From: CAYRUZ01 sp964427895
GTDB taxonomy: Bacteria > Patescibacteriota > Gracilibacteria > Peribacterales > Peribacteraceae
Reading direction: 5' to 3'
NCBI GenBank assembly: GCA_964427895.1
Contig: CAYRUZ010000008.1
Span: 1-45,484 of the forward strand
Length of the DNA stretch: 45,484 bases
How positions within the stretch are numbered: the stretch's first letter is position 1; the number at the start of each line of letters is the position of its first letter. The position numbers and the translations under genes were made by a program. The notes under the pieces are model-generated. The model saw nothing but the letters and a program-made list of their open reading frames with translations. It searched no databases and was not told the DNA's origin. This document shows positions 22,819 to 30,282 of this stretch, piece by piece.

Positions 22819-24600
22819 TCACTGACCCTCGATCATCTGCTCGATTTGCTGCAGGTGCTGCTGCACCTGTGTCTGCCAGGGTTGCAGACGGACGACGCGC
22901 CGCAGCAAGTCGCGCGCTTCTTCCAATTTCCCCTGCGCGGCGACAAGTCCGGCCAAAGTGTAGAGCGCCTGGACGTCGCGCGAATCGCGATCGATGGTCG
23001 CACGCAACTCGCGCTCGCCGTCACTCGCACGTCCGGCATTCAGATACATCAACGCCAAATTGAGATGCGTGATGGCGAGGTTCGGCGCGTACGTAACCGC
23101 TCGCTCGAGCACCGGCAAAGCCTCTGCTTCGCGGCCCTGGTCCTGGAGGAAGGCGGCATACAGGAAGAAGATGTTGGCTTCATCCGTCCCGCGGAAACGT
23201 CGCTGTTCCACCGCGGCGATGGCTTCCTTGTACGCGGCCTCGGCACCGACCACGTCATGCCTGTCCATGGCCATGAGCGCCAAATCCGCGTGCGGCAAAC
23301 CGTACGTGGGGTCCGCTTCGATGGCGGCGTGGAATTCCCGGGTGGCTTCCTCGACCCTGCCTTGCTGGCGCAATTCATCGCCGACGGAATTATGCGCGAG
23401 CGCGCTCTGCGGATAGAGGCTCAATGTATGCGTAAAAAGCGTCACGGTGTTTTGCCATGTGCCCGCCTGTGTCCAGGCGATCGGTGCGAGAACGGCGACG
23501 GCGACGCACGCGAGCGCGGCACCGACGAAGGGCGGAAGCGCGATGCGGCGCAGCAATGCGGACGCCGCAAGACACAGCAGCAACACGACGGCGACGGACG
23601 GCAATGACGCGTAACGGTCCGACGCGAAGAACACGAACCCGTTCTTCGTCGTATTGAAAACGTTCGGCGCAAGCGTCACGAAGAACCAGGCGATGCATGC
23701 TCCTTCGAGCCGTCGACCGGAGCGCAGCAGGACGACGAACGACGCCAAGGCAGCGACGACGAACGCGGCGGACAATGCGACATCGCCGCCGGGCATCGGC
23801 AACGACTGCGGATAGAGCACGCTGTACCCGGTCGGCCAGAGAGCGTGCCATGCGCTGAATGCGGACATCTTGAACGCCAACAGCACCGTGTCGATCGGCG
23901 ACGCTGCGGCGATGACGCCGCTCTTGCCGACGATCGCGATCGCAAGGAAGAGCGCGGCAAGAACCGCAAACGGCCAAAGATCTTTTGCGCTTTCGCGAGT
24001 CACCTGCCCGCGTACCCAGTCGATGCCGAGGAAAATCACGGGTGCGACTACCACCGTCACCTTCGACAGCACTCCGAGCAGCATGAAGGCGAATGCCCAC
24101 CAATACCACGCCCGTTCGTCATCATCGCGATACCGTAGGTACGAAAGGACGCCGGCAAGCAGGAACATCGTGGACAATACGTCCTTCCGCGCGGCAGCCC
24201 ACATCACCCCTTCCGTCTGCAGCGGATGAACCGCATAGATGGCAGCAACGGCGAGAGCGATGCCCTCCCGCTTCGTCAAACGTCGCAACACGTATGCCAG
24301 CAACACCGCGCTGAGGACATGCAGCAGGATGTTTACGACGTGATAACTCGTCGAACCGTTGGCGAACAACAAATGCTGGAATTGGAAACTCAGCGTGGTG
24401 AGCGGCACGTACAACTCCGGATCGAAACTCGTGAAAGCCGCCTGCACGTTGGCGAAGGTGAAGGACTGCACGAGCGGGTTCTGCGTGATGAGCAACGGAT
24501 CGTCGAACTCGACGAATGCGTTTCCCGCATGCGGAAGGTAGAGAGCCAGAGTGAGAATCGCGATGGCCGCGATGCCGTAAACGAAGCGCCGGGAGTGCAT
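22819..24600 (-). CDS. TMTC-like membrane protein with C-terminal TPR repeats
   Basis: This 593-residue protein has about ten membrane segments (to about residue 385) and about five tetratricopeptide repeats (about 400-590). The N-terminal FVEFDDPLLITQNP and the AIYAVHPLQTEGVMW segments resemble the TMTC / GT-C class of O-mannosyltransferases, in which the first extracytoplasmic loop carries the catalytic acidic residues (here D-D). In that family lipid-linked mannose is moved to Ser/Thr of exported proteins. With many Ser-rich exported proteins in this window, protein O-glycosylation is a reasonable inference. The substrate is not known. The gene stands alone, divergent from the Ser-rich exported protein gene at 24684. 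Confidence 0.8.
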   Translation of the reverse strand: MHSRRFVYGIAAIAILTLALYLPHAGNAFVEFDDPLLITQNPLVQSFTFANVQAAFTSFDPELYVPLTTLSFQFQHLLFANGSTSYHVVNILLHVLSAVLLAYVLRRLTKREGIALAVAAIYAVHPLQTEGVMWAAARKDVLSTMFLLAGVLSYLRYRDDDERAWYWWAFAFMLLGVLSKVTVVVAPVIFLGIDWVRGQVTRESAKDLWPFAVLAALFLAIAIVGKSGVIAAASPIDTVLLAFKMSAFSAWHALWPTGYSVLYPQSLPMPGGDVALSAAFVVAALASFVVLLRSGRRLEGACIAWFFVTLAPNVFNTTKNGFVFFASDRYASLPSVAVVLLLCLAASALLRRIALPPFVGAALACVAVAVLAPIAWTQAGTWQNTVTLFTHTLSLYPQSALAHNSVGDELRQQGRVEEATREFHAAIEADPTYGLPHADLALMAMDRHDVVGAEAAYKEAIAAVEQRRFRGTDEANIFFLYAAFLQDQGREAEALPVLERAVTYAPNLAITHLNLALMYLNAGRASDGERELRATIDRDSRDVQALYTLAGLVAAQGKLEEARDLLRRVVRLQPWQTQVQQHLQQIEQMIEGQ

Positions 24601-24671
24601 ACTGCCACGTACCCTCCCAGAACGCAGTCAACAGGTCAACGCAAGCCGCTTTGTTCCTCGTAAAACCCACG

Positions 24672-24677
24672 TATGAT
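24672..24677 (+). promoter_or_regulatory. -10 element of the Ser-rich protein gene, leaderless configuration
   Basis: TATGAT ends exactly 6 nt before the ATG at 24684; a TTGTTC lies 15 bp upstream as a weak -35. Confidence 0.6.
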
Positions 24678-24683
24678 GCAGTC

Positions 24684-25148
24684 ATGTCGAGCAAGTTTTT
24701 CCTGTCGGTATTCATGTTCGGAGTCCTGCTCGGCTTGGGCGTGGGCGGCGCACTCGTCACCAGCGGGACCGTCAGTGCCAAGTTCGTCCCGGGCATTCCC
24801 AATCCGGTGCAGCGCAGCAGCATCTCTTCCGTATCGAGGCGCGCTTCCAGCACGCCCCGTGCCTGGTGGCAGAAAAAACTTTCTTCATCGTCTTCCTCCA
24901 CCGTCTCTTCCAGCTCTTCGCGCCTCTCAAGCTCGTCCCGCAGCGCATCGTCGTCTTCGTCGAAAAGCAAATCTTCCTCTTCATCGAGCAAATTGTCCTG
25001 CGTGAGCACCCGCTCGTGCGGCCCCGGTAACGCGTGCCCGAAAGGATCGATCTGCAAACTCGTCCCTCCGGGAACCAAGCGCTGGTGCTTCACATCTGAA
25101 CAGCTGCGCTCCTGCAAGATTCTCGATAAAGCCCCGCCTGCGGTCTGA
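24684..25148 (+). CDS. Exported Ser-rich, cysteine-containing small protein
   Basis: This 154-residue protein has an N-terminal hydrophobic segment (about 5-30, signal or anchor), a Ser-rich low-complexity stretch (about 65-105, mostly Ser with Lys/Arg) and a C-terminal module with six cysteines (CVSTRSCGPGNACPKGSIC..., about 107-147) that looks like a small disulfide-bonded domain. I do not recognise the domain. It is divergent from the TMTC-like gene with 83 bp between starts; its Ser stretch is an obvious candidate for O-glycosylation. The ATG is fixed by the TATGAT -10 6 nt upstream. Confidence 0.75.
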   Translation: MSSKFFLSVFMFGVLLGLGVGGALVTSGTVSAKFVPGIPNPVQRSSISSVSRRASSTPRAWWQKKLSSSSSSTVSSSSSRLSSSSRSASSSSSKSKSSSSSSKLSCVSTRSCGPGNACPKGSICKLVPPGTKRWCFTSEQLRSCKILDKAPPAV

Positions 25149-25150
25149 CA

Positions 25151-25178
25151 TTGACTCGCACGCGGACTCTGTTTGAAT
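25151..25178 (+). promoter_or_regulatory. Promoter of the small hypothetical gene at 25185
   Basis: TTGACT (25151-25156), a 16-bp spacer and TTGAAT (25173-25178), then 6 nt to the GTG at 25185. The -10 is poor but the geometry matches the leaderless starts elsewhere. Confidence 0.4.
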
Positions 25179-25184
25179 GCCCGC

Positions 25185-25622
25185 GTGGAATCCGCAACCG
25201 AGCATCCGCCATGCCAATGCTATTCACCGCGTGACGCGGAATGCGCCATGCGGATCGCCATCCAGATCCAAACAGCCCTCTTGGATCACCCGGAGGACTC
25301 GCGCCCCTTTTTGCGGGATTTTTCCGTGGATGAAATCGCGCAGGAACTGCTGCATGCCGACAGTGAAATCATCCTGACCGGCGCACCGATGGATGATCAG
25401 GGCTTTCGGGTGTCATTGCTCGCGTACGTCGGCGACGAGCCGGGCGTCGCCATCAGGGTGCTGGGCATCTTGCTCAAACAAGGCACGCTCGCGGAATCCC
25501 CGAATGCGCTCTTCGCCTGTTTGCAAAACATCTGGCGCCGTATTTGCCAAACGCTTTCCAGGAAAACACCGCAGGAAGAGCCATTGGACCCAAAGAAACA
25601 GGGGGAAGAACTTGATTTTTGA
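25185..25622 (+). CDS. Hypothetical small soluble protein
   Basis: This protein of about 145 residues (GTG start at 25185; ATG at 25248 is an alternative giving 124 residues) has no signal peptide. The core (IAIQIQTALLDH ... FLRDFSVDEIAQELL ... DSEIILTGAPMDDQGFRVSLLAYVGD) is mixed alpha/beta, and the C-terminus is charged (PQEEPLDPKKQGEELDF). I do not recognise a family. The GTG is preferred because a promoter (TTGACT - 16 - TTGAAT) lies 6 nt before it. Confidence 0.55.
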   Translation: MESATEHPPCQCYSPRDAECAMRIAIQIQTALLDHPEDSRPFLRDFSVDEIAQELLHADSEIILTGAPMDDQGFRVSLLAYVGDEPGVAIRVLGILLKQGTLAESPNALFACLQNIWRRICQTLSRKTPQEEPLDPKKQGEELDF

Positions 25623-25829
25623 TAAAAATACTATATAACGACATTCTTGGGTCTTTGACAACATCTCTCCCTAGGCACGCTCCTTTTCTGCGTGTGCACG
25701 GTATTTAAACCAAAACCGGCGACCGATGTCGCCAACCGACAGCACACGTACCCTCGCATCCTCCTTACCGGGGAGCGGTAGAAGGAGCAGATGCGAGGGA
25801 GCACGCGGAGCGAGAACGAGGACCGAACT
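25623..25829 (+). other. Intergenic region, AT-rich then GC-rich, with a leader hairpin
   Basis: The first 30 bases are AT-rich and the rest carries no gene. Its main feature is the long hairpin at 25752-25798, upstream of the Gly/Tyr-rich gene. Confidence 0.5.
25752..25798 (+). promoter_or_regulatory. Long leader hairpin sequestering an AAGGAG tract
   Basis: Nested stems CCTCGCATC/GATGCGAGG (9 bp), CTCCTT/AAGGAG (6 bp) and ACC/GGT (3 bp) form a nearly continuous hairpin with a 7-base loop. The AAGGAG in the 3' arm is a perfect Shine-Dalgarno that would be hidden when folded. The gene start at 25830 lies 31 bases downstream, and an in-frame ATG at 25791 lies inside the 3' arm. Confidence 0.6.
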
Positions 25830-26270
25830 ATGAACCGCTATCTGATTTTGGCCCTGGCCTGTTTGGCCACGGGCATCACCAGCAACACCGCCTCGGCGCA
25901 GCAGCCCGGCACGTGGGGCAACCACTGGCGTGTGGGGCCCGAATCGTATCAGTACGGGTACAACGCTACCGGCTCGTGGTACACCCGCACCACCCCGACC
26001 GTTCAGACGTGGGGTCACGACGTGTGGGGCCGGACCTACAACAACGTGTCCCCCGGCTTCACCTACGGACACGTCAACGGACAGACCTTCGGCGGATACA
26101 CCCCCTACTACGGCGGCCCGGCCTACGGCTACAGCGCCCCTCCGGGCGGCTGGGGTCCCCCAACCGGATTCAGCGGGTACTCTGGCTACGGCGCACCTGT
26201 CGGAGGCTACGGCGCACCAGCGATCGGCGGCGGGGGCGGACCGCGAATGGTCTGCATCCCGGCCTACTGA
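25830..26270 (+). CDS. Secreted Gly/Tyr/Pro-rich protein, atypical for the window
   Basis: This 146-residue protein has a signal peptide (cleavage after about residue 23, TASA-QQ). The mature part is low-complexity: Tyr, Gly, Pro, Trp and Asn with YGGPAYGY-like and GYGAP repeats, and no domain I can name. The ATG at 25830 is preceded by a purine-rich leader with GAGG 8 nt upstream, unlike the leaderless or pyrimidine-rich starts of its neighbours; an alternative ATG at 25791 has AAGGAG 3 nt before it. The leader folds into a long hairpin, and a GC-rich hairpin with no U-tract follows the stop. These traits suggest recent acquisition, perhaps from a lineage with classical Shine-Dalgarno use; planctomycete small secreted proteins came to mind but I cannot test this. 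Confidence 0.65.
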   Translation: MNRYLILALACLATGITSNTASAQQPGTWGNHWRVGPESYQYGYNATGSWYTRTTPTVQTWGHDVWGRTYNNVSPGFTYGHVNGQTFGGYTPYYGGPAYGYSAPPGGWGPPTGFSGYSGYGAPVGGYGAPAIGGGGGPRMVCIPAY

Positions 26271-26297
26271 CCATTTCCCTCAACTCGTAACAAAATA

Positions 26298-26328
26298 GGG
26301 AGGGGGGACCGTACGGTCACTCCCTCCC
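26298..26328 (+). terminator. GC-rich hairpin after the Gly/Tyr-rich gene
   Basis: A 13-bp stem (GGGAGGGGG then GACC, paired with GGTC, a bulged A and CTCCCTCCC) closes a GTAC loop, 28 bases past the stop codon. There is no T-run, so this is a terminator by position and stability only. A second small hairpin ATCGCG/CGCGAT follows at 26331-26350. Confidence 0.5.
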
Positions 26329-26371
26329 GGATCGCGTGCTCCCCCGCGATTCATTGCGTGTCTGCGGAGAA

Positions 26372-26491
26372 TTAAAACTCTTCGGTCAACATCGCCTCGG
26401 TGTCCTCGCTCGAGTGCCACAAGCCGTGCACCTGAAATCCCAGAACGCCGGCGATGAGCAGGACCACGATCGGAAGAATTTGGTAGAACAT
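26372..26491 (-). CDS. Small single-pass membrane protein (39 residues)
   Basis: A 39-residue frame begins MFYQILPIVVLLIAGVLGF, forming one membrane helix (about 4-22), and ends in an acidic tail (EDTEAMLTEEF). The start region is that of an expressed gene: an extended -10 TGC-TATGAT (26521-26526) and a pyrimidine-rich leader ending ACCCACACC-ATG, which matches the leader of the cysteine-repeat gene at 30078. It lies 48 bases downstream of the GT39-like gene on the same strand. It is probably real, with unknown function, and may be a partner of the GT39-like protein. Confidence 0.6.
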   Translation of the reverse strand: MFYQILPIVVLLIAGVLGFQVHGLWHSSEDTEAMLTEEF

Positions 26492-26520
26492 GGTGTGGGT
26501 GTGAAAAAAGAAATCACATC

Positions 26521-26526
26521 ATCATA
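26521..26526 (-). promoter_or_regulatory. Extended -10 of the 39-residue membrane-protein gene
   Basis: On the minus strand TGC-TATGAT (TATGAT at 26526-26521) is an extended -10, 29 nt before the ATG at 26491. It falls between the GT39-like stop and the small gene. Confidence 0.5.
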
Positions 26527-26539
26527 GCAGAAACAGCGC

Positions 26540-28171
26540 TCACTGCACAGGGGTGCCCTTCGCCGCGCCGTGCTCCGGCTCCTGTTTCTTTTTGACGGCA
26601 ACGCCCGGCGCATCGCTGCGGTAGTAGAATGTGTACCAAGCAGCGTCTGCGTACGGCTGGGCGCAGGCCCAGGGGAAAGCGGAGAAATGCTGGTGCAGAT
26701 AGGAGTTCGCCTGGTTGGTGAACGCCTCGAACTCGTAGTGCTGCAGCACGACGAACTTCGCCGTGTAGAGGTTATTCATGGTCTCCGTGCGGAATTCCGG
26801 ACGAGCATCGTTCATCCAGTACTCATACTGCAAAAACAGCGGGCCGACCGGCGAGTGCTTGGTGAATGCATACGGCTGCAAACCGTTCTGACCGATGAAC
26901 ATGTAGCGGTCGATCTTGCAGGCATCGAGAATCTTGTCGATGCGCTGGGAGATATTTTTCATCGCGATGATGTCTTTCTCCGCCCAGTAAATGCGTTCGG
27001 CATATCCCTCCTTCGGCAACGTGAACGTGGCGATGAAGAGGCAGGCGATGAATATAGCCACGCAGACGCGCGCGATGTCCTTCTGGCAACGCGCTGTGCG
27101 CATGAACTGCAGCACCGAGAAGTACAGTGCGAACGCTCCGGGCAAAGCGAAAACAAAGTGGTGGTCGTAGTACTGGCCACCTGTACCGACGGCCAATGCG
27201 AGCAGGTAGAGAGCGATGAGGGTAAAGAACACGTGCTGCAATGCCAGCAGCAAGTTCGGCCTGCGGAACAGCACGGACATACCGTGCACAAACACCAACA
27301 AGAGCATTACTGACGCCAAAGCGACGTTGTAGTACCAGAGGTTGTCGAACAAGATCGTCAGATCAAACCCGCGCTGCCACAGCGGGCCGGCGGCGGTGAT
27401 GTGATTACCGAGCATCTCCGGCAGATAAATGGAGACGTAGGGCCAGAAATACCCGCAGAGGATCATAAGCACCGATCCTCCCAACGCGGCGAAGAAGAGC
27501 GGATACAGGAACAGCGGTTTCAACTTCTTCAACGCACCCGCATCCTGCGACACGAGCAGCAAGGCGCACGCCAGGCAGGTGAGAACGAATGGCTCCTTGA
27601 ATCCGACCGCCGCCGCGATGCACAGGGACAGCCACGTGATCCCCCATCGATCCATGCGTCTTCCCGCAGCGACGATGCACGTGAAGATCACGGTGAAGAA
27701 CGCGCCGAAAGCTTCGACCTGCATCTCACCCGAACGGTTGGCCAGGTAGAGCGTGGCGAGGATCGAGAACAGCAGAGTGACGAGCGTCACGATCAGGCGG
27801 ATGTACCGCGCGTCGGTGCGAACCAGGCGCCACGCGGTATACGTGACGATGCACGGCATCAAGCCGACGATCACGCCCTGGGCGATGTTCGTGAGGATCT
27901 GGCTGTCGAGCAACCAGAACGACAGTGCGCTGAGCAAAAAGATTCCGGGCGGCTTCGTTTCGAACAGATCGACGTACGGACGCAACCCATTGAGAATCCC
28001 CCGCCCCACTGCCCAGTAGATCGGACTGTCGTAGTTGTACGGCCCCTGCATTTCGTACGTCACGCGGGCGATGAGGTGGCCGACGGCCACGAGGGCGACA
28101 CTGCACAATGCCAGAAACAGCAGCACGCGCAGGGCGATGACGAACCGGCGTTGGACGAGGTGATGCGTCAT
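26540..28171 (-). CDS. GT39-like (dolichyl-phosphate-mannose-type) membrane glycosyltransferase
   Basis: This 543-residue protein has about eleven membrane segments. An extracytoplasmic loop just after the first membrane segment contains SPIYWAVGRGILNGLRPYVD and LFETKPPG, the acidic and KPPG features of the PMT/ArnT-type GT-C glycosyltransferases. These use a polyprenyl-phosphate sugar to glycosylate proteins or lipids at the outer face. The ATG at 28171 overlaps the stop of the cysteine-repeat surface protein gene as ATGA, so the two are translationally coupled; that coupling suggests the surface protein's Ser-rich stretch is its acceptor (inference). The longer frame from 28312 is rejected because it would overlap that gene by more than 100 bases. 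Confidence 0.85.
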   Translation of the reverse strand: MTHHLVQRRFVIALRVLLFLALCSVALVAVGHLIARVTYEMQGPYNYDSPIYWAVGRGILNGLRPYVDLFETKPPGIFLLSALSFWLLDSQILTNIAQGVIVGLMPCIVTYTAWRLVRTDARYIRLIVTLVTLLFSILATLYLANRSGEMQVEAFGAFFTVIFTCIVAAGRRMDRWGITWLSLCIAAAVGFKEPFVLTCLACALLLVSQDAGALKKLKPLFLYPLFFAALGGSVLMILCGYFWPYVSIYLPEMLGNHITAAGPLWQRGFDLTILFDNLWYYNVALASVMLLLVFVHGMSVLFRRPNLLLALQHVFFTLIALYLLALAVGTGGQYYDHHFVFALPGAFALYFSVLQFMRTARCQKDIARVCVAIFIACLFIATFTLPKEGYAERIYWAEKDIIAMKNISQRIDKILDACKIDRYMFIGQNGLQPYAFTKHSPVGPLFLQYEYWMNDARPEFRTETMNNLYTAKFVVLQHYEFEAFTNQANSYLHQHFSAFPWACAQPYADAAWYTFYYRSDAPGVAVKKKQEPEHGAAKGTPVQ

Positions 28172-30078
28172 CGAACGAATGTCGGGGGAACCATTCGGCG
28201 CCGAGGGGCGAAGACGGAGTATCCGATGCGGAACACGAACACGGAGGCGAAGATGCCGCCGATCGTCATGACGATGCCCAGCACTTGGGTGTTCGTCGGT
28301 CGGACGAGACACTCGTTCGTGCAGCCGTCGCCATTGTTTTCGTTACCGTCATCACAACGCTCCGTGCCGCCTTTCACGCCGTCGCCGCACACTGTGACGC
28401 ACGTCGTACCCTCGCAGTAATATCCGATCTGCAGCGAACAGGCGGCCGTACAACCGTCACCGTCTTCGCTATTGCCGTCGTCGCACTGCTCGCGCCCCTT
28501 GAACAAGATGCCGTCGCCACAACGAGCTTTGGTGCATTTTGCCGTGCACGCATCGCCCGCGGCGTTGTTGCCGTCATCGCACTGTTCACTCGGCTGCACA
28601 ATGCCGTCGCCGCAGCGCATCTTGGTGCAATTGGGATTGCAGTTGTACACCTCCCCACCCTCGCACTCCTCGCCGGGATCAAGCAGGCCATCTCCGCAGA
28701 TTCCGCGCGTTTTGCATTTGGGGCTGCAGGTGGCACCGACGGCCGTGCTGTTATCGCGTCCTTCGTCGCATTCCTCCCCCTCCGAAAGGATACCGTCGCC
28801 GCACGCAGGGACAACGGTGCAATCGGCGTGGCACGTGGCAGTCTCCAATCCTTTGCCGTCGCACTGCTCCCCTTCATCGACGATGCCGTCGCCGCATGCA
28901 GGAAGCTTGCACGTCGTGCGGCAGCTGTTGGGGTTGGCATTGGAATTGAATTCCACGCCGTCGTCGCACTCTTCGGACGTATCGACCACGCCGTCGCCGC
29001 ACATGGGCCTCTTGCAGGTCGCGCGGCAGGCATCGGGGTCGTCGCTGTTGGCGAATCCGTCGTCGCAATCTTCTCCTTTTTCCCACACGCCGTTGCCGCA
29101 GATCGGCTGCACGCCTTCTTCGAGCCGGCAACGCGCCGAGCAACCGTCGCCGTCGTCGTGGTTGCCGTCGTCACAGTCTTCACCGCGGTTGAGCACCAAG
29201 TCGCCGCAATCCTTGGGATAGACGACCGGCTTGAGCTTCGATGCGGCAGCCGTGAGCGACGAATCGATGCCGTCGTTGACCGGCTGATCGACCGACATAT
29301 CGGCCTCGATCGATGACGAGGACGAGGAAGACGACGAGGACCGGGGCAACGCGGAATGGCGCAGCGATGTGTACGACAAGCGCTCAACGGAAGTAGAAGA
29401 GACGCTCACGCTGCTCCGCGAGGACGAAACGGATGCCACGCTCGAGGACGAGGGGCTCACGGAACTTTGGCTGCTGCTGGAGGGAGCGGAGCTTGCCGGC
29501 GCAGCGCTCACGCTGGATACGCTGCTGGAGCTGGAACTGGAAACGCTCGACGGGCTGCTGGAGCTAGAACTGGAACTGGCGACACTCGACGGGCTGCTAC
29601 TGGAGCTCACACTCGTCGACGAAGACGAGCTCGAAACGGAGGAGACGGAGGAAACACTCGACGATTTTGTACTGGACGTGCTGGATGCGACGCTGGAAGC
29701 GGGAGCGGATGACGACGACACGCACGCCGGGAGAAATTTACGCTTACACTCGGCGGTGCAGACCATGCCACAGGTCGGTACTTCGATGTTGCCGTCATCA
29801 TCTTTCTTGGGCTCGCATTCTTCCTTGAGCGACACGGAAAGGATGCCGTCGCCGCAGGTGAGTGACTGGCACTTCGTCGAACATCCGCCGAAACCGTTGA
29901 ATCGCCCCTCGTCGCACGTTTCTCCATCCTCGACCTCATAGTTGCCACACACCGCCGTGGTTGCGCCCAGCAACCGCTGCTGCGTCGCGCGCACCCCGAA
30001 AACGAGGGCCAGTCCGAGCATCAACGCGACGCTGGCGAGAGCACGCTTGGCGGTGTGCGACGTGGGGAAGCGGAACAT
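28168..30078 (-). CDS. Cell-surface protein with eleven cysteine-rich (Myxococcus-type) repeats and a Ser-rich stalk
   Basis: This 636-residue protein has an N-terminal signal or anchor (about 12-30), two cysteine repeats, a long Ser-rich stalk (about 117-250), nine more repeats and a C-terminal membrane helix (VLGIVMTIGGIFASVFVF) followed by basic residues. Each repeat follows CGDG...E-x-C-D-D-G...GDGC, the DUF4215/Myxococcus disulfide-repeat type known from large surface proteins of many bacteria. I count eleven: two before the stalk and nine after. It should be an anchored surface adhesin or sensor whose cysteines need a disulfide catalyst, such as the DsbA-like protein at 0.4 kb. The downstream GT39-like gene overlaps its stop, which makes the Ser stalk a likely glycosylation target. 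Confidence 0.9.
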   Translation of the reverse strand: MFRFPTSHTAKRALASVALMLGLALVFGVRATQQRLLGATTAVCGNYEVEDGETCDEGRFNGFGGCSTKCQSLTCGDGILSVSLKEECEPKKDDDGNIEVPTCGMVCTAECKRKFLPACVSSSSAPASSVASSTSSTKSSSVSSVSSVSSSSSSTSVSSSSSPSSVASSSSSSSSPSSVSSSSSSSVSSVSAAPASSAPSSSSQSSVSPSSSSVASVSSSRSSVSVSSTSVERLSYTSLRHSALPRSSSSSSSSSSIEADMSVDQPVNDGIDSSLTAAASKLKPVVYPKDCGDLVLNRGEDCDDGNHDDGDGCSARCRLEEGVQPICGNGVWEKGEDCDDGFANSDDPDACRATCKRPMCGDGVVDTSEECDDGVEFNSNANPNSCRTTCKLPACGDGIVDEGEQCDGKGLETATCHADCTVVPACGDGILSEGEECDEGRDNSTAVGATCSPKCKTRGICGDGLLDPGEECEGGEVYNCNPNCTKMRCGDGIVQPSEQCDDGNNAAGDACTAKCTKARCGDGILFKGREQCDDGNSEDGDGCTAACSLQIGYYCEGTTCVTVCGDGVKGGTERCDDGNENNGDGCTNECLVRPTNTQVLGIVMTIGGIFASVFVFRIGYSVFAPRRRMVPPTFVR

Positions 30079-30095
30079 GGTGTGGGTTTCTGTTG

Positions 30096-30101
30096 ATTAT
30101 A
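30096..30101 (-). promoter_or_regulatory. Extended -10 of the cysteine-repeat surface protein gene
   Basis: TGC-TATAAT on the minus strand is a consensus extended -10, 17 nt before the ATG at 30078. Its leader ends ACCCACACC-ATG-TTC, identical over 15 bases to that of the 39-residue gene. Confidence 0.65.
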
Positions 30102-30227
30102 GCAGATTTTGGCATTCTACGGAACAATCAGACGGCCGGTCGGACAGGAGACACCTTCAGCACAAACGGAGAAATGCCGTAGAGCCCAAAAGATGCCCCA
30201 AAGATGCAAAAGAAGAATTATTGACTA

Positions 30228-30245
30228 AAATATAATTATATTTTG
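30228..30245. repeat. 18-bp AT-only perfect palindrome
   Basis: AAAATATAA is followed by its reverse complement TTATATTTT, in the 204-bp gap between the ftsL-like stop and the cysteine-repeat promoter. The gap has no gene and no clear terminator. The surrounding 60 bp are AT-rich, which stands out in a GC-rich genome. Confidence 0.6.
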
Positions 30246-30282
30246 CAAAATACTGTTCACACCTCTAGGCACTGACTGATGT

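Noticed and set aside
25791..25829. ATG at 25791 as the certain start of the Gly/Tyr-rich gene
   Set aside because: It has a good AAGGAG, but it would add 13 charged residues before a textbook signal peptide that starts at 25830; kept only as an alternative.
28285..29316. A 343-codon plus-strand frame within the cysteine-repeat gene, Ala/Val-rich
   Set aside because: The periodic composition only mirrors the CGDG...CDDG repeats on the other strand.
28374..29700. Regular repeats in the cysteine-repeat gene as a CRISPR array
   Set aside because: The periodicity is at protein level with variable spacing and no near-identical DNA repeats; no cas genes are present.
30222..30245. TTGACT at 30222 as a plus-strand promoter
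   Set aside because: No -10 at 16-18 bp and no plus-strand gene before tRNA-Ser 1.5 kb away.
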